Source: Isoetes taiwanensis
Lineage: Eukaryota; Streptophyta; Lycopodiopsida; Isoetales; Isoetaceae
Assembly: GCA_021234155.1 (NCBI GenBank)
Contig: JAJEKV010000052.1
Coordinates: 3,156,254-3,220,253, forward strand
Direction: 5' to 3'
DNA length: 64,000 nucleotides
Part shown: positions 11,335-21,890 of the stretch, in pieces
Layout of the letters: each line of letters begins with the position of its first letter
Position numbering within the stretch: the stretch's first letter is position 1
Notes under the pieces: generated by a model
What the model was told of the DNA's origin: nothing
What the model saw: only the letters and a program-made list of their open reading frames with translations
The model's database searches: none
Program-made: the position numbers and the translations under genes

Positions 11335-14300
11335 CTAATCAAAAGCACCACTCGCTTCAAGATCACCCATACTCACAAACAGCTCTACAATTTCATTCCT
11401 CTCCTTCCAAACATCTTTTATATAAGAACTCAAGATACTTGGTGGGAGGGACAGAAGTTCTAGCAAAGTAGAACACTTAACATTGTACTTGTCTCTGATG
11501 TACTCATAAGCTGGGCATTCCAAAAATGTGTGATTTTCAGATTCGACTTTAGGATCGAGACAACTTGGACAATAACGCTCCTGTCTTGGAATATCACGCC
11601 ACCTACCTGTCTCAATATGCAGATGGTGCGAAGATGTCCTCAACTGTGAAATCAGCATCCGATTAGGCCTACTTATATCTGACAACAGGTACACCGGTTC
11701 CTTATATTCTATCATTGGGTTTATTTCAGTCTTATAGAAGTGCTTCTTGACCTCCGTGTAATCAATATTCCACATATGCTTCAAGATCTTAGGCATGACA
11801 TCTTCTTTAACATCTTGTAATTTTATGGAGCTCGGCCAATGAGGCCCTTCCAACCCCCAGCGTGCAGCCCACTTACATACCAAATCATACCAGCCTCGCA
11901 ATTTAGAATGAAGCATAGCCTGACATGGTAGCCTGTCATCTGGTAATGTCTTCAACCTATTCACATATGAGATGGTCCGACAAAGCGCCTCAACCTCTAA
12001 GGGGAGCATTCCAACCCCTCTGCAAGCATGACATGGTATGGTGTTTGAATTTTTGCACCAAGCTCCTCCATTAAAAACCGTTTCTGAACTTTCTCAATCT
12101 TTTCCCAACTCTTTCTTGATAAGCCAGGCGCCCAAGCCTGACACCCGTACAACACAACTGTCTTAACTTGGATTCCATATAGCAATCTTCGAATCTTCCA
12201 ATGCCACAAATTTCCAACTCGACACGTATGTAACATGCTATAAAGAGCTCTAAGCCCTCCCCGATGCGCTTTTTCAAAGCAGCCATATTCCAATTATATT
12301 TATCAGATATTTCGATCCCTAGGTACTTATAATTGGATACTATTTCAAGCGGGACTTCTCCAATCTTAAAATCAGCCTTATCACGCGTGCCTATGATCAT
12401 GATTTTGGACTTACTGGCATTAACTGTCATTCCTTTAGATTCAAAAAGGTCTCAGAACACATTTAGGTGTTGTTGGAGTCCAACTGCTGTCTTTGATATA
12501 AGCACAATGTCATCAGCAAAGAGCAATAACTGGATTATATATTTACCAAGTCTAGCACCACTGCCACCCATTCTCTCCAACCAGCCTTCCAGTTCATCGA
12601 TAAAAAGCCCAAAAAGAGTGGGCGAACAGGGGCACCCCTGTTTCACACCTATTGTACTGTCAATATGCTTGTCATGATGGAATGGAAAAGAGAGATCAAT
12701 AAGGACCTCCTGGTAAAGGCAAGCAACTGCTTGTCTAAGCTCCAAAGGCATCTCTAACATCTCAAGACGATCAGAAAGGGTACCTCTGTCTACACGATCA
12801 AAAGCTTTGGCCAGATCTATAAATGCAAGAAACCTTTTATTCCCCTGCCCTTTTGCTCCTTCAGCAAGTACACGCAAAGTGACCAAATGGTCGATTGTTG
12901 AATGCTCATGGCGAAAACCTGCTTGCCCATAGGCTCTTATCTCATTTTCGTCTGCCCATTTTGTAATCTTTTTCTCAATCATAGAAGCAATTAATTTTGC
13001 GAATACGTTGCTGACAAGAATGGTGCGGTAGTTTTTGACATTGTCTTTGTCTCCTGATTTATGCACTGGCACTACTCGATTCACGCTCCAATCCACCGGA
13101 TATCCATTCAGAAGTGCAGAGTTACATAGCACGACAAGCTTTTCACATAAAGCATTTCCACCCCATTTAAATAGCTCAGCAGTAAGCCCATTTATATCAG
13201 CAGATTTGCCATTATCCATTCCTTGCAAAGCAGCTTTAACATCGGCCATATCAAACATAGCATCACTACACTTACCCATATCTGCCATTGGCTTGCAGTC
13301 TGTAACTGTATAGAGCTCCGTCACCCATTGTACCAGGTCTGTTTGAGAGAAGTTTCCAATACCTGTATGAGATTTTAGTTTCATCCAAAACCTTTTTGGA
13401 TCTAATTCTATCTGCTCAATGACCGTTTTATAATGCTCTCTAAGCCATCTCCTTTTCTTTTCTTTGATTAGCCTTTTATAAGCTTTCTTAGCCGTAGCCT
13501 TATCAGAAGCACTACGGAAAGCGCGCTTGGCTGCTACACATTCGGCATCATACCATTTTTTGGATTTATAACTTAAATTGTAGCATTTCATATATCCAAA
13601 TGTGTCTTTCGCAACACTAAGAACTATGTTCTTTAAGAGCTCATTCATACTAGTGAGGCTATCTGGCCAACTAGCTTTCTCAATGGCAGCAGTTAAAGTC
13701 TTTTCGTATTTCTCAGCAAAGCGATATGACATGCGAAGCTTAGGAGGAGGCATACCTCTCTTGCAAGCACGTGGAGTTGGCAGATTTAATTGAAGCGTAA
13801 GTTGAGCATGATCTGAGTCCACATGATGACCAAGAACTTGGAAATTTGTCACAAACTTCATACTTTCTGGGCTGCCTAAGAGATAGTCAACCACGCTCAT
13901 ACCATTCGGTTGGAAACAGGTGAATCCACTAGAATTAGGGAAGAATTGCGTACCATTATAGACTATCATGTCAAATGCTTCACATAGATCGAGAATATGC
14001 TTACCCATATGGTTTACATCATGCATATCCACAGACATCCTTCGATACGAGGCATCAATCTCTGTATGCTCCTGTAACCATAGAGGATTGCCTTCTTTTG
14101 TAAGAACAGACGCTTGTGTATCTTGTAATCTCCCGTTCATGTCTCCTATGATATACACCGTTCCTTTGGTTCGAAAATGGCAAATATCAGCAGATAGCGC
14201 ACAAAATGGATCATGAGGATGTAGATCTGGGCTTTCATAGATGCGCGCTGGCTGTGGCTCAAGAGGAGCATAGTATACAAATGCAATATATATCTTATCC

Positions 14301-14599
14301 TGTAAGCAAATCCACAAATATTGCTTATGTTTGCATTTCCCCACCACTTTAACTGCTTTGTAGACCTCCTGTTTAACAAAACAAGCAATGCCCCCCCATC
14401 CTCGCCTGCTGCCATCCAATTCATTCCACATGGATTCCAGTAGCGTAAATCCAGGAATATTGATCAATCTGTTGGTCTCGTGCTCCCAGGTTTCTGATAA
14501 TACAAGGATATCAAAATTACTAAAGAAATCTAGGTTGCTCAGTACCTTTGTTTCCGAGAAACCGTGAATGTTCCATGCCAACAGGCTGAGGGTTAATTC
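11335..14599 (-). pseudogene. LINE ORF2: endonuclease, reverse transcriptase, zinc-knuckle
   Basis: N-terminal apurinic-like endonuclease (LAWNIHGF, LVLSETW, IIGDMNGR, SDHAQLTL; about 14580-13790). Reverse transcriptase follows (RVVPVHKSGDK, FLAFIDLAKAFDRVDR, GVKQGCPCSPTLF, and catalytic FADD in LLLFADDIVLIS; about 13100-12490). The C-terminal region has C-x2-C ... H-x4-C (CPSCLDP ... HTFLECP; about 11590-11500). The reading is interrupted by an in-frame TGA at 12452-12454, a frameshift near 12245 and another near 12005. Between breaks the protein is coherent, so the lesions are few. Total about 1,080 codons, normal for the family. It has no ATG of its own before the endonuclease: the frame continues from ORF1 across one TAG. 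Confidence 0.92.
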
Positions 14600-15373
14600 C
14601 TATTGTCTGTTGCGCATGATCACCCTGTTCCCGACAAGGTATGCATTCTTCCCTTCATCTTTCAATTTACGTACTGTTTGGAGCGCTGCTTTCCTTTCTC
14701 CTTGTTGCTGAATGGTTAGATCATCATTTAGCCAGATTTGATGTCCTTTCAAATGGCTTCGATGCTTTGTTACCCTGTTTCTTGCTTCTATGCTGTGGAA
14801 TTTTAACAGGATTAATCTGCTCTTGCCATCAATCTGTCTACCAATCCTTCTGCAATGCTTCACCTCCGGGGCTGCCAAGTGCATAATATCCGCAAAGAAC
14901 TTATCAACAATTGCCCGTGTGTCCTCTTCTTCTTCCTCTTGGAGTCCGGAGATCAACAGGTTCTTGGCCCTTTCTGTGCGCTCTTCCTGTTCATTGAATA
15001 GGGAAGACACCTGAGATTCAATTTTTGTGGAAATTTGTGTGGCTATCTCATTGGGTTGGGCTAAGATACTGCTCGGATCTTTTCTATCTTCTAAATCAGA
15101 GATCATGGTCTTGATTTCCCCTTGTCCCTTTTGCAAATCTGAAACTCCAACCTGCAGATCATCAATTGTTTGTTTGAGAGTTTTGATTTCGGCCCTGGCT
15201 TGCTTCAATTCTTCTGTAAGTCCTCTTACAAGTAGCAAGAGCTCTGGTTCATTTTGCAATTTGGCCAATTCAGATTTTACTTCCATCATCATGGCAAGCA
15301 AATTGCCTGTGTCTCCATCGTATTCTATCGGATCCTCCTTGCTGGGGGATCCGGCTACCTTCTTCTTCCCCAT
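14600..15373 (-). CDS. LINE ORF1 nucleic-acid-binding protein
   Basis: 257 codons from ATG at 15373 (MGKKKVAGSPSKED) to TAG at 14600-14602. About residues 35-105 form a heptad-rich coiled coil (LTEELKQARAEIKTLKQTI and following). About residues 135-225 resemble the RRM-like and C-terminal domains of L1-type ORF1 proteins (ERAKNLLISGLQEE, HCRRIGRQ, SRLILLKFHSIEARNRV). These chaperone the element RNA in an RNP (family knowledge). The frame is intact. ORF2 follows in the same frame with no other stop between, so a fusion by readthrough is possible. Confidence 0.88.
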   Translation of the reverse strand: MGKKKVAGSPSKEDPIEYDGDTGNLLAMMMEVKSELAKLQNEPELLLLVRGLTEELKQARAEIKTLKQTIDDLQVGVSDLQKGQGEIKTMISDLEDRKDPSSILAQPNEIATQISTKIESQVSSLFNEQEERTERAKNLLISGLQEEEEEDTRAIVDKFFADIMHLAAPEVKHCRRIGRQIDGKSRLILLKFHSIEARNRVTKHRSHLKGHQIWLNDDLTIQQQGERKAALQTVRKLKDEGKNAYLVGNRVIMRNRQ

Positions 15374-15484
15374 AAGGGGCCTTCCAGAATACTCCCACGA
15401 ACTGAAACGGCCTTCTTAGGCGCTAGGCGGCAACCTTCTTAGGCGCTAAGCGGCGGCGGTGCATATTACCACAAGGCTGTCAAA

Positions 15485-15620
15485 GCAAAATCAATAACCC
15501 TATTCATGATGCTCAAACACCTACATCATGCTGCTAAAACTAAAATAGGAAAAACAATCATAGCATAGATCAATAAGAACCTAAATGAACTAATGATAAA
15601 ATTAGCCCTGTTCAGCAGAA
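15485..15620 (+). repeat. Direct repeat flanking the LINE, right copy
   Basis: Counterpart of 11040-11222, with the same ordered blocks (AAAACAATCATAGCATAGATC, TTAGCCCTGTTCA). The next ~40 bp (GAGAACCCTATTCCTGATGCCC) repeat its own beginning, suggesting the unit was once a tandem array. Confidence 0.65.
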
Positions 15621-15659
15621 TGGAGAACCCTATTCCTGATGCCCAAACATCTAAGTTAA

Positions 15660-15983
15660 ATCATGGAAAAACAATGGCCCAAATCTTACCTCAACAAAAC
15701 AGTCGTGGAAAAAAAGTCTTAGCAATCTAGCAGCAATAATCGGATTGCTACGAGCAGCAGACCACAACATTTTTTTGAACAATGCTCTACGCTCTAGGGC
15801 AAGTGGAATCGTAAAATCCAACAAGAAGTCGGGTTTAACCGAACGGCAGAGCAAATAGCCCATATAAGAGCTTGGATTACCGCAAAGACGAGCCATGGAA
15901 ATAATCTCCACCTCCTCACCGCAAATGCAAAGCGCCAAATCGTTGTCATAGCTATGGTCGTGCAGGGCTGGATGACCTAGCAT
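15660..15983 (-). pseudogene. Class III peroxidase exon fragment
   Basis: The minus strand encodes AARSNPIIAARLLRLFFHDCFVE, quoted here in its parts: SNPIIAARLL, then RLFFHDCFVE. The HDCFV motif carries the distal His and a conserved Cys of secretory plant peroxidases. Immediately after the Glu codon the DNA reads GTAAGATT, a good splice donor, so the peroxidase homology ends as at an exon edge. The heme-proximal half, glycosylated loops and signal peptide are absent. The 60 residues before the motif in the same frame are not recognisable. The fragment is probably a retained exon piece carried with surrounding repeats and not an active gene. Confidence 0.65.
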
Positions 15984-16064
15984 TTACAGCAGGCAAATAC
16001 CAAGATATGCTAGGCATATGCCTAAGCATATACCGGATATGCCCACATACCCATTATAACGAGG

Positions 16065-16290
16065 GTTTGCCCCTAGGGGCAACCCAAAAATTTAGACAAC
16101 ACAAACCATTACATAAAACACTTTTAAATTAAAATCCCCCTAGTGCATATTGGGGTGGCGTCCCCTAAGGCCCCAAAGGGGCCAAAAAATATTTTTTTGC
16201 AACACAAACCATTAACATCCAACATATAAAAATTAAATTCCCCCTAAAACCCCCTGTGGTTTGGGTGCATATTCACACGGGGGGTGACTC
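16065..16290 (+). repeat. GC-hairpin repeat, two tandem ~110-bp units
   Basis: Each unit opens with a self-complementary GC block (GCCCCTAGGGGC; GGCCCCAAAGGGGCC), then an A/T stretch, CAACACAAACCATTA, AAATTAAA and a C-run. The second unit ends with GGTTTGGGTGCATATTCAC and ACGGGGGGTGAC. A third unit is at 18500-18625. Confidence 0.8.
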
Positions 16291-18497
16291 CGGGCATCGA
16301 GAGCTATTGGATGGGCATATTCATAAGTTATGCTTTGATTCGTCAGATGTACTAATCGGTACATCTAGAGTGCACATACCTTCAATTTTGGTGGCATTAT
16401 TCAATGGTTATGCCTATGATTTTTATAAATATCACAATTCAAGCACGCAAACATCGAACAAAGGTATTTTAGGGTTATTTAATTGTTTGAGGGTTGTGCT
16501 TCTACATGTTCTTCTCTCGCGGCTTGGCAAGAAAAAGTTAACAGGACTTTGTTTGAGCAGCCTAGTACATTCTGGTATGGTGCTTTTCTCACAATTCATT
16601 CTTCAGGTATGAAGCACCCACAAAATCCCTTTTCTTTAGTACTGAGATGCATGGAACAACGCTCTTTTTGTATTTCGGCAGCTTCGGCGTTTACAGGGCA
16701 GGGTAGGGGCCGCAAGGGCAGAGTCTCAAGGATTTAAGAACATATACGATTCTTCTTATCCATTTTATGCTTCGTCCGACCTAATGCCTTAAAGATCTAC
16801 GGTGTATAAAACGTGTTTTGATTTAGTGAGGCACTGCGAGCTTCTGTTACAGGACGCGATGATATAGGCCAAATCGTGCAGAACATTGTGCAAGCTCAAT
16901 GTTGGTTCAAGGTAAGTATAAAAATGTTGATTCCTCATGAAGATAAAATGCTTACGATTTTCATATTGTAGTTGGCGAATAGCCGGTTGGACTATTGTTG
17001 TTGGGTGAGCACAGGCAGATGTGTGGATTGAATGAAGCCGTGGTTGGGAAATGGGTCGACAGGTTCTAATAGATTTATGCCAGGGTTCTTGCATTTATTT
17101 CTCTGCTCTTCCTTTCAGTGCCGCAGCTCCACGCTCTGGCTATATGCTTGCTTAGCTGCATTTTTCATTTTAGCTTATATTTTTTGTTAAGGTTTTGGAG
17201 ATAATCCTAGAAAAGCTCTCAGCGACACCATCTGCACCTTTCCCTCTGATACAGATGTCTATTCTTAAATGCCACAATTACCAAGTATGAAAATACTTGC
17301 TGATCGTAGCTTTTGTGCAAAAAAGAAGATGGATACGGTCATCATTTTTTGTCCAGCTTCTTTGTTTACATCGCATATATTGATGCTGCAACTATGAGTG
17401 CTGGTTTCAGCTGGTCTTGGAATAAAAGGCTCTCCGCACTTTGTTTTTGGCAGTAAATACATCTAGCGGAGATATCAAGTATTCTGCCAAATCATCTGTT
17501 AAAGTGTTCTTAGGGCGTCTTGGATATTTTGCTCCATCAAATATTGCAAAAGAGGAAGGTCTAAAATTCGCAGAGCAGGTAAGAGCAGTTCTTGCTGAAA
17601 ATTCATGGCAAGGTGATTTGGACAAATAAAACATTGTCATTTGAAGAATCGGAGATAAAAAAGCACCGAAAAGTAGCCACAATTGCTCTCACGTCAGTAT
17701 GCTTACCTCTATTCTTATCAAAATTAAACAATTTTGTGGAGAAAACCTATGTTGTGCTTTGGGATAGTATACGTGATCTCTTGTATTCAGTAATCTAAAA
17801 TTCCCTATGTAGACTTCTATTTGGTTATTTGCAGTGCAGAAGCCAGTTTTCTATGTTTCTTTGCCTGGTACGAAGAAAAATGATATGCAATACACGGATA
17901 TAATCAACTCGACGTCTTGGAGCTGGAAGCAATAGTAGAATATCAGCATCTACAACCTCATCAAGCAGCACTCAAATTCATGATATGATATGCAGACATA
18001 AATTACTAGCTTCTTTATAATGGAGTAAAGCATTACATCTGCTGGCAGGGCAATGTATGCTAGATATTATCGTATGCAAATGGCTATCATATATTAGACC
18101 TTTAATATGGTGGATATCAAAGGATCAATGCAAGTTCTTTGATACTTGAATGAACCATTCACAAATGTTCAATCGATTAGAAACATATCGAGGCAATGAA
18201 AGATTATATTGTGCGCAAGAGTTATCATCTAGATATTGAACTATTCAATATTCTTGTAACATATGCTTGAAACATATGTTTGAAGTCTTTATTTTCCTTT
18301 TGAAGCCTTTATTTTCCTATTTGCCTTCAAATCTTTTGATAAGATAAATCATTAATAATCTCCAACAACTCTAATTATACTCCCCCTTAATAATAGAACA
18401 TATTCTGAGTTTATATTCACGTTTATGGATTTTTAGCTTAAATTGCTTATATTCGCAACATCAACTCATCTAGGTGTCATGTAACATTGTTTGTTTT
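16291..18497. other. Region between GC-hairpin repeats, with exon-like fragments
   Basis: No recognisable gene. Two plus-strand stretches look coding: about 16483-16613 (WQEKVNRTLFEQPSTFWYGA), ending at CAG/GTATGA, and 17441-17629 (below). The rest is AT-rich. A 30-base hairpin sequence at 16346-16375 is shared with 3305-3334. Fragments with splice-like edges suggest remains of an interrupted gene. Confidence 0.45.
17441..17629 (+). CDS. Hypothetical exon-like frame, 62 codons
   Basis: Reads SVKVFLGRLGYFAPSNIAKE, then EGLKFAEQVRAVLAENSW, with ordinary amino-acid composition and preceded by a pyrimidine tract ending TTTTTGGCAG (possible acceptor). I do not recognise the family. It is too short to be a full gene and could be one exon of a decayed gene. 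Confidence 0.25.
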   Translation: MFLAVNTSSGDIKYSAKSSVKVFLGRLGYFAPSNIAKEEGLKFAEQVRAVLAENSWQGDLDK

Positions 18498-18499
18498 TG

Positions 18500-18625
18500 G
18501 CCCCGAAGGGGCAAAAAAAAATTTTAACCTACAACACAAACCATTATATTACACGCATTAAAATTAAATTCCCCCTTAAACCCCCTTTTGTTTGGGTGCA
18601 TATTCACACGGGGGGTGACATAGGG
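18500..18625 (+). repeat. GC-hairpin repeat, third unit
   Basis: GGCCCCGAAGGGGC, A-run, CAACACAAACCATTA, AAATTAAATTCCCCC, TTGGGTGCATATTCAC and ACGGGGGGTGAC match the unit at 16169-16290. The block lies 135 bp upstream of the copia remnant. Confidence 0.8.
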
Positions 18626-18792
18626 TAGCAAGAGCCCTTATAATTATGTTTTGCACGTACAAAATCAACACCATATAGTATATTGCCTGAAATCTTATAG
18701 TATTTTGCAAAACTTGTTATACAGTATAACAAATTCTGTACAGACACGTCCAACTAGAAAATGGTCATTGCCAAGAAATTGAAGATAGTGGC

Positions 18793-20328
18793 ATGCTTGA
18801 GCTTTTTGATCTACAAGGAAAAAGAATAGAATTGAAAGATGTACTTTGTGTTCCAGGACTTGTTAGGAATTTGATCTCATTTTCTCAGCTGGTAGATCTA
18901 GGGTATAAAGTCGTCTTTGAAAGATTGCATTGTAAAGTTCTTATGAATAATGAAATTCGGTTTGTTGGAAAACGTGTTGGAAATCTTTTTGGTTTGAATG
19001 CTGAACATCTTATACCAAGTATTAATGTAGTTACATGTTCATCTGTTAAAACATGGCATGAACAATTATGTCATGCTAATTCCAAGATCATAGAACTTTT
19101 GAGCAAGCAGGGTTTGATTAATGCACAAGGAAATGAGGATGAAAATTTTATCTGTGCAGGCTGCCTTTTAGGCAAACACAGCAGGCTTCCTTTTAAAAAA
19201 TCTTGGAAAAGAGCCAAGGGGTTGCTAGATCTTGTGCACACTGACCTTTGTGGGCCCCTAAATGTAACCAGCATGACTGGGATGCATTATTTTATAACAT
19301 ACATAGATGACTTTAGCAGGAGGACAAAAGTTTACTATTTAAGAACAAAAGATCAGGCATTTGAAGTGTTTAAACAGTATTTAAATGAAGTTGAACTTGA
19401 AACAGGAAGAAAGATCAAATGCTTACGTTCAGACAGGGGTGGAGAGTATTTGTCTAATGAATTCAAAGCTTATTGCAAAAACAAGGGAATCAAAAGACAG
19501 TTAACATGCAGGTTCTCTCCTCAATAGAATGGTATTGCTGAGAGGAAAAATCGTACCATTCTAAATGCAGTAAGGAGCATGCTGAAATATACAGGGCTGC
19601 CTAATTTCCTTTGGGATGAAGCAGTCAGAACGTCAGTGTATGTACAAAATCTTTTACCTTCTAGCAGCCTTAATGGTGCTGTGCCTGAGATGTTATGGAA
19701 AGGTAAACCTCCAAATTATGATCTATTAAAAGCCTATGGATGTCTAGCCTTTACACATGTGCCTGAAGAGATAAGAAGGAAGCTAGATGACAGGGCATAC
19801 ATTACCTACCTAGTTGGCTATGATGATCAGTCCAAAGCTTACAGACTTTATGATCCAAAAAAGAGGAGAATTCTTATAAGTAGGGATGTTGTGTTTGATG
19901 AGACACAATACTACAAACAAATCCCAAAGGTAAATGTGCAGGATGATATATCAAAGGGGAAACAACATAAGGGAGAAACTGAAAATGGAACATCAATACA
20001 GGATGATACATCTGAGGGGAAATTTCATGAACCAAAGGTTCATTTTGACATTGATGATATAGAAGATGATTGTAAAATGACTAATACCATTACACCTTCT
20101 AAGTATGTGCAGGTTGATCATGAAGATCTCAATCAAAACAGGTTGATGACAGAACAAAGAAAAAGGAGAACTGAAGTTGAGAAATTACAAGAAAATGTTG
20201 AAGATCAACAAGGGGACCTTGGGAGAGATGCATATGGCAGAAGTAAAAGATTAGCAGGCCAAAGAGGTGAGTTACATGACCTGTTTGAAATTTTAATGCT
20301 CTACCTAGAAATTATTCAGAAGCAATAA
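18793..20328 (+). pseudogene. Copia protease end and integrase
   Basis: Opens with DVLCVPGLVRNLISFSQL (end of the protease region). Then comes the GAG-pre-integrase zinc-binding block (WHEQLCHAN, CAGCLLGK) and the integrase core with the first acidic residue in HTDLCGPL, the second in SDRGGEY and the Glu in AERKNR. The C-terminal part has YGCLAFTHVPEE and YDPKKRRILISRDVVFDE. A TAG at 19525-19527 falls between the second and third catalytic residues, where the family has Gln, so CAG or CAA has become TAG. The frame is lost near 20290 just before the reverse transcriptase. Confidence 0.9.
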
Positions 20329-20360
20329 ATGCCATTGATAAAGACAAATGGATTAAAGCC

Positions 20361-20965
20361 ATGGAAGATGAAATGGCCTCCTTTAAAAGAACTGAGACAT
20401 ACGAGCTCACAAAAATGCCAGAAAATAGAAATGTTGTTGGCTGCAAATGGCTTTATAAAATGAAAGCAGGAGCAGATGGTATTACACCCAAATATAAGGC
20501 TCGCCTTGTGGCCCAGGGATTTTCACAAAAAAAGGGAGAAGACTATGAGGAGACCTTCTCACCCTTAGTTAAAATGAATAGTATCAGGATGCTTTTATCC
20601 ATTGCAAATGCAAAAGAGCTAGAGATACATCATATGGATGTAAATAGGGCATTTTTGAATGCAAAATTGGAGGAAGAAATATACATGAGACAGGCCCCAG
20701 GTTTTGAAGAAGGTAATGACAAAGTTTGGAGATTGAACAGGGCTGTGTATGGTCTTAAACAATCTCCAAGAGAATGCTATAAATGCATGGACACTTACCT
20801 TAGAGAACAAGGCTTCTGCAAACTAAAAAATGATGGCAATTTGTACAAATTTCAGGCTGGAGATGATTGGTGCATAATAGCACTATATGTTGATGACAAC
20901 ATCATGATCTCAAAGGGTCTAAAAGTTTTGGAGACATGCAAGCGAATTCTGAACCAAAGGTTCAA
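20361..20965 (+). pseudogene. Copia reverse transcriptase
   Basis: Contains WLYKMKAGADG, KARLVAQGFSQKKGEDYEET, HHMDVNRAFLNAKLEEEIYM, VYGLKQSPREC and the catalytic YVDD in ALYVDDNIMIS. The catalytic Asp pair is intact. The true frame begins upstream (SEAINAIDKDKWIKAM) across the frameshift near 20290, so the ATG at 20361 is internal. It is separated from the RNase H part by a second frameshift. Confidence 0.92.
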
Positions 20966-21856
20966 ATGACAGATTTAGGGGAATTAGCAAAGTTCTTGGG
21001 AGTTGAGGTTCACAGGGACAGGAAAAATAAGAAATTAACGCTAACACAAAGTGGACAGATAGACTCAATGTTGGAAAGGTTCAGAATGAAGGATTGCAAG
21101 ATTTGCAAAACCCTTGTAGTACCAGGAAGAAAGCTCTCCATGCAATTGTGTCCAAAAACAGACATAGAAAGAATTGAGATGGAAAATGTTCCGTATAGAT
21201 CTCTGGTTGGTTGTTTAGCATATGTTGCTAACTGTTCTAGGCCTGACATAGCATACATTGTTAACATGTTGAGCAGGTACTTAAATAATCCAGGGAAGAA
21301 GCATTGGATTGCTGCCAAGAGAGTGCTCAGATATCTGAAAGGAACAATGCACTGTGGAATAACCTTTAGCACAGAAGATCTAAAGCTTAATGCTTACTGT
21401 GATGCTGATTGGGGAGGAGACTTGGACAATAGGAAATCCACCTCTGGCTATATGATGTTTTTGGGTGGTGCTCCTGTGGCATGGAAATGTAAAAAGCAAG
21501 GCTCCATTGCAATGTCCAGTGCTGAAGCAGAGTATGCTTCAGCAACTCTAACTGCAAAAGAAATAGTCTGGGAAAGAAGACTAATGAATGAGCTTGGAAT
21601 TATGCAGGATCAGCCTACACTACTATGGTGTGATAATACAAGCTGTATAGCAATGTCCAAGGATCCAGTGCTACACAAAAGATCAAAACACATTGATCTG
21701 GAACTGCATTTTATAAGGGAAGTAGTAGGGAAAGCAATGATCAAGCCTGTCTATGTAAACACAGAAAATCAGTTGGCTGACATTCTAACAAAAGCTCTTC
21801 CAGAATACAGGTTTGTTTCACTCAGACAAAGAATAAATTGTACTGCTATGACATGA
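20966..21856 (+). pseudogene. Copia RT C-terminus and RNase H
   Basis: Begins with MTDLGELAKFLGVEV and the connection (YRSLVGCLAYVANCSRPDIA, YLNNPGKKHWIAAKRVLRYL). RNase H follows: YCDADWGGDLDNRKSTSGY, AMSSAEAEYASA, LLWCDNTSCIAM and KRSKHIDLELHFIREVV, so the D-E-D residues are present. It ends with ADILTKALPEYRF at the normal place. The last ~300 codons are intact. Confidence 0.92.
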
Positions 21857-21890
21857 AGGGGAAATGAAGAATTTATGGTCATGTCATAGC

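Larger units (their letters stand above)
11223..15480 (-). mobile_element. LINE retrotransposon, near full length, two-ORF, mutated
   Basis: The minus strand reads 5'UTR (about 15480-15374, with two copies of CTTCTTAGGCGCTA), ORF1 (15373-14600), ORF2 (14599-11335, broken) and a short 3' region. It ends in a tail of TTACA repeats (plus-strand ATGTA x6-7 at 11223-11255). ORF order, the endonuclease-RT-zinc-knuckle layout and the repeated short tail identify a non-LTR element. The 3' end is present, so it is not a typical 5'-truncated copy. One in-frame stop and two frameshifts in ORF2 make it non-autonomous as read. Confidence 0.92.
18760..21890 (+). mobile_element. Ty1/copia retrotransposon remnant, 5'-truncated
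   Basis: The order protease C-terminus, GAG-pre-integrase, integrase, reverse transcriptase, RNase H is that of copia elements. gag and most of the protease are missing; homology starts near 18760 inside the protease region. A purine run (AAGGGGAAATG) at 21856-21866 could be the polypurine tract. I could not find a 5' LTR, so a 3' LTR cannot be proved by comparison; TGTTATGATCC at 22090 is only a candidate. The three breaks are an in-frame TAG at 19525-19527 and frameshifts near 20290 and 20960. Confidence 0.9.

Noticed and set aside
20936-20968. Independent start (MQANSEPK) for the RNase H reading frame
   Set aside because: This is the frameshifted end of the reverse transcriptase; copia polyproteins have no separate start there.
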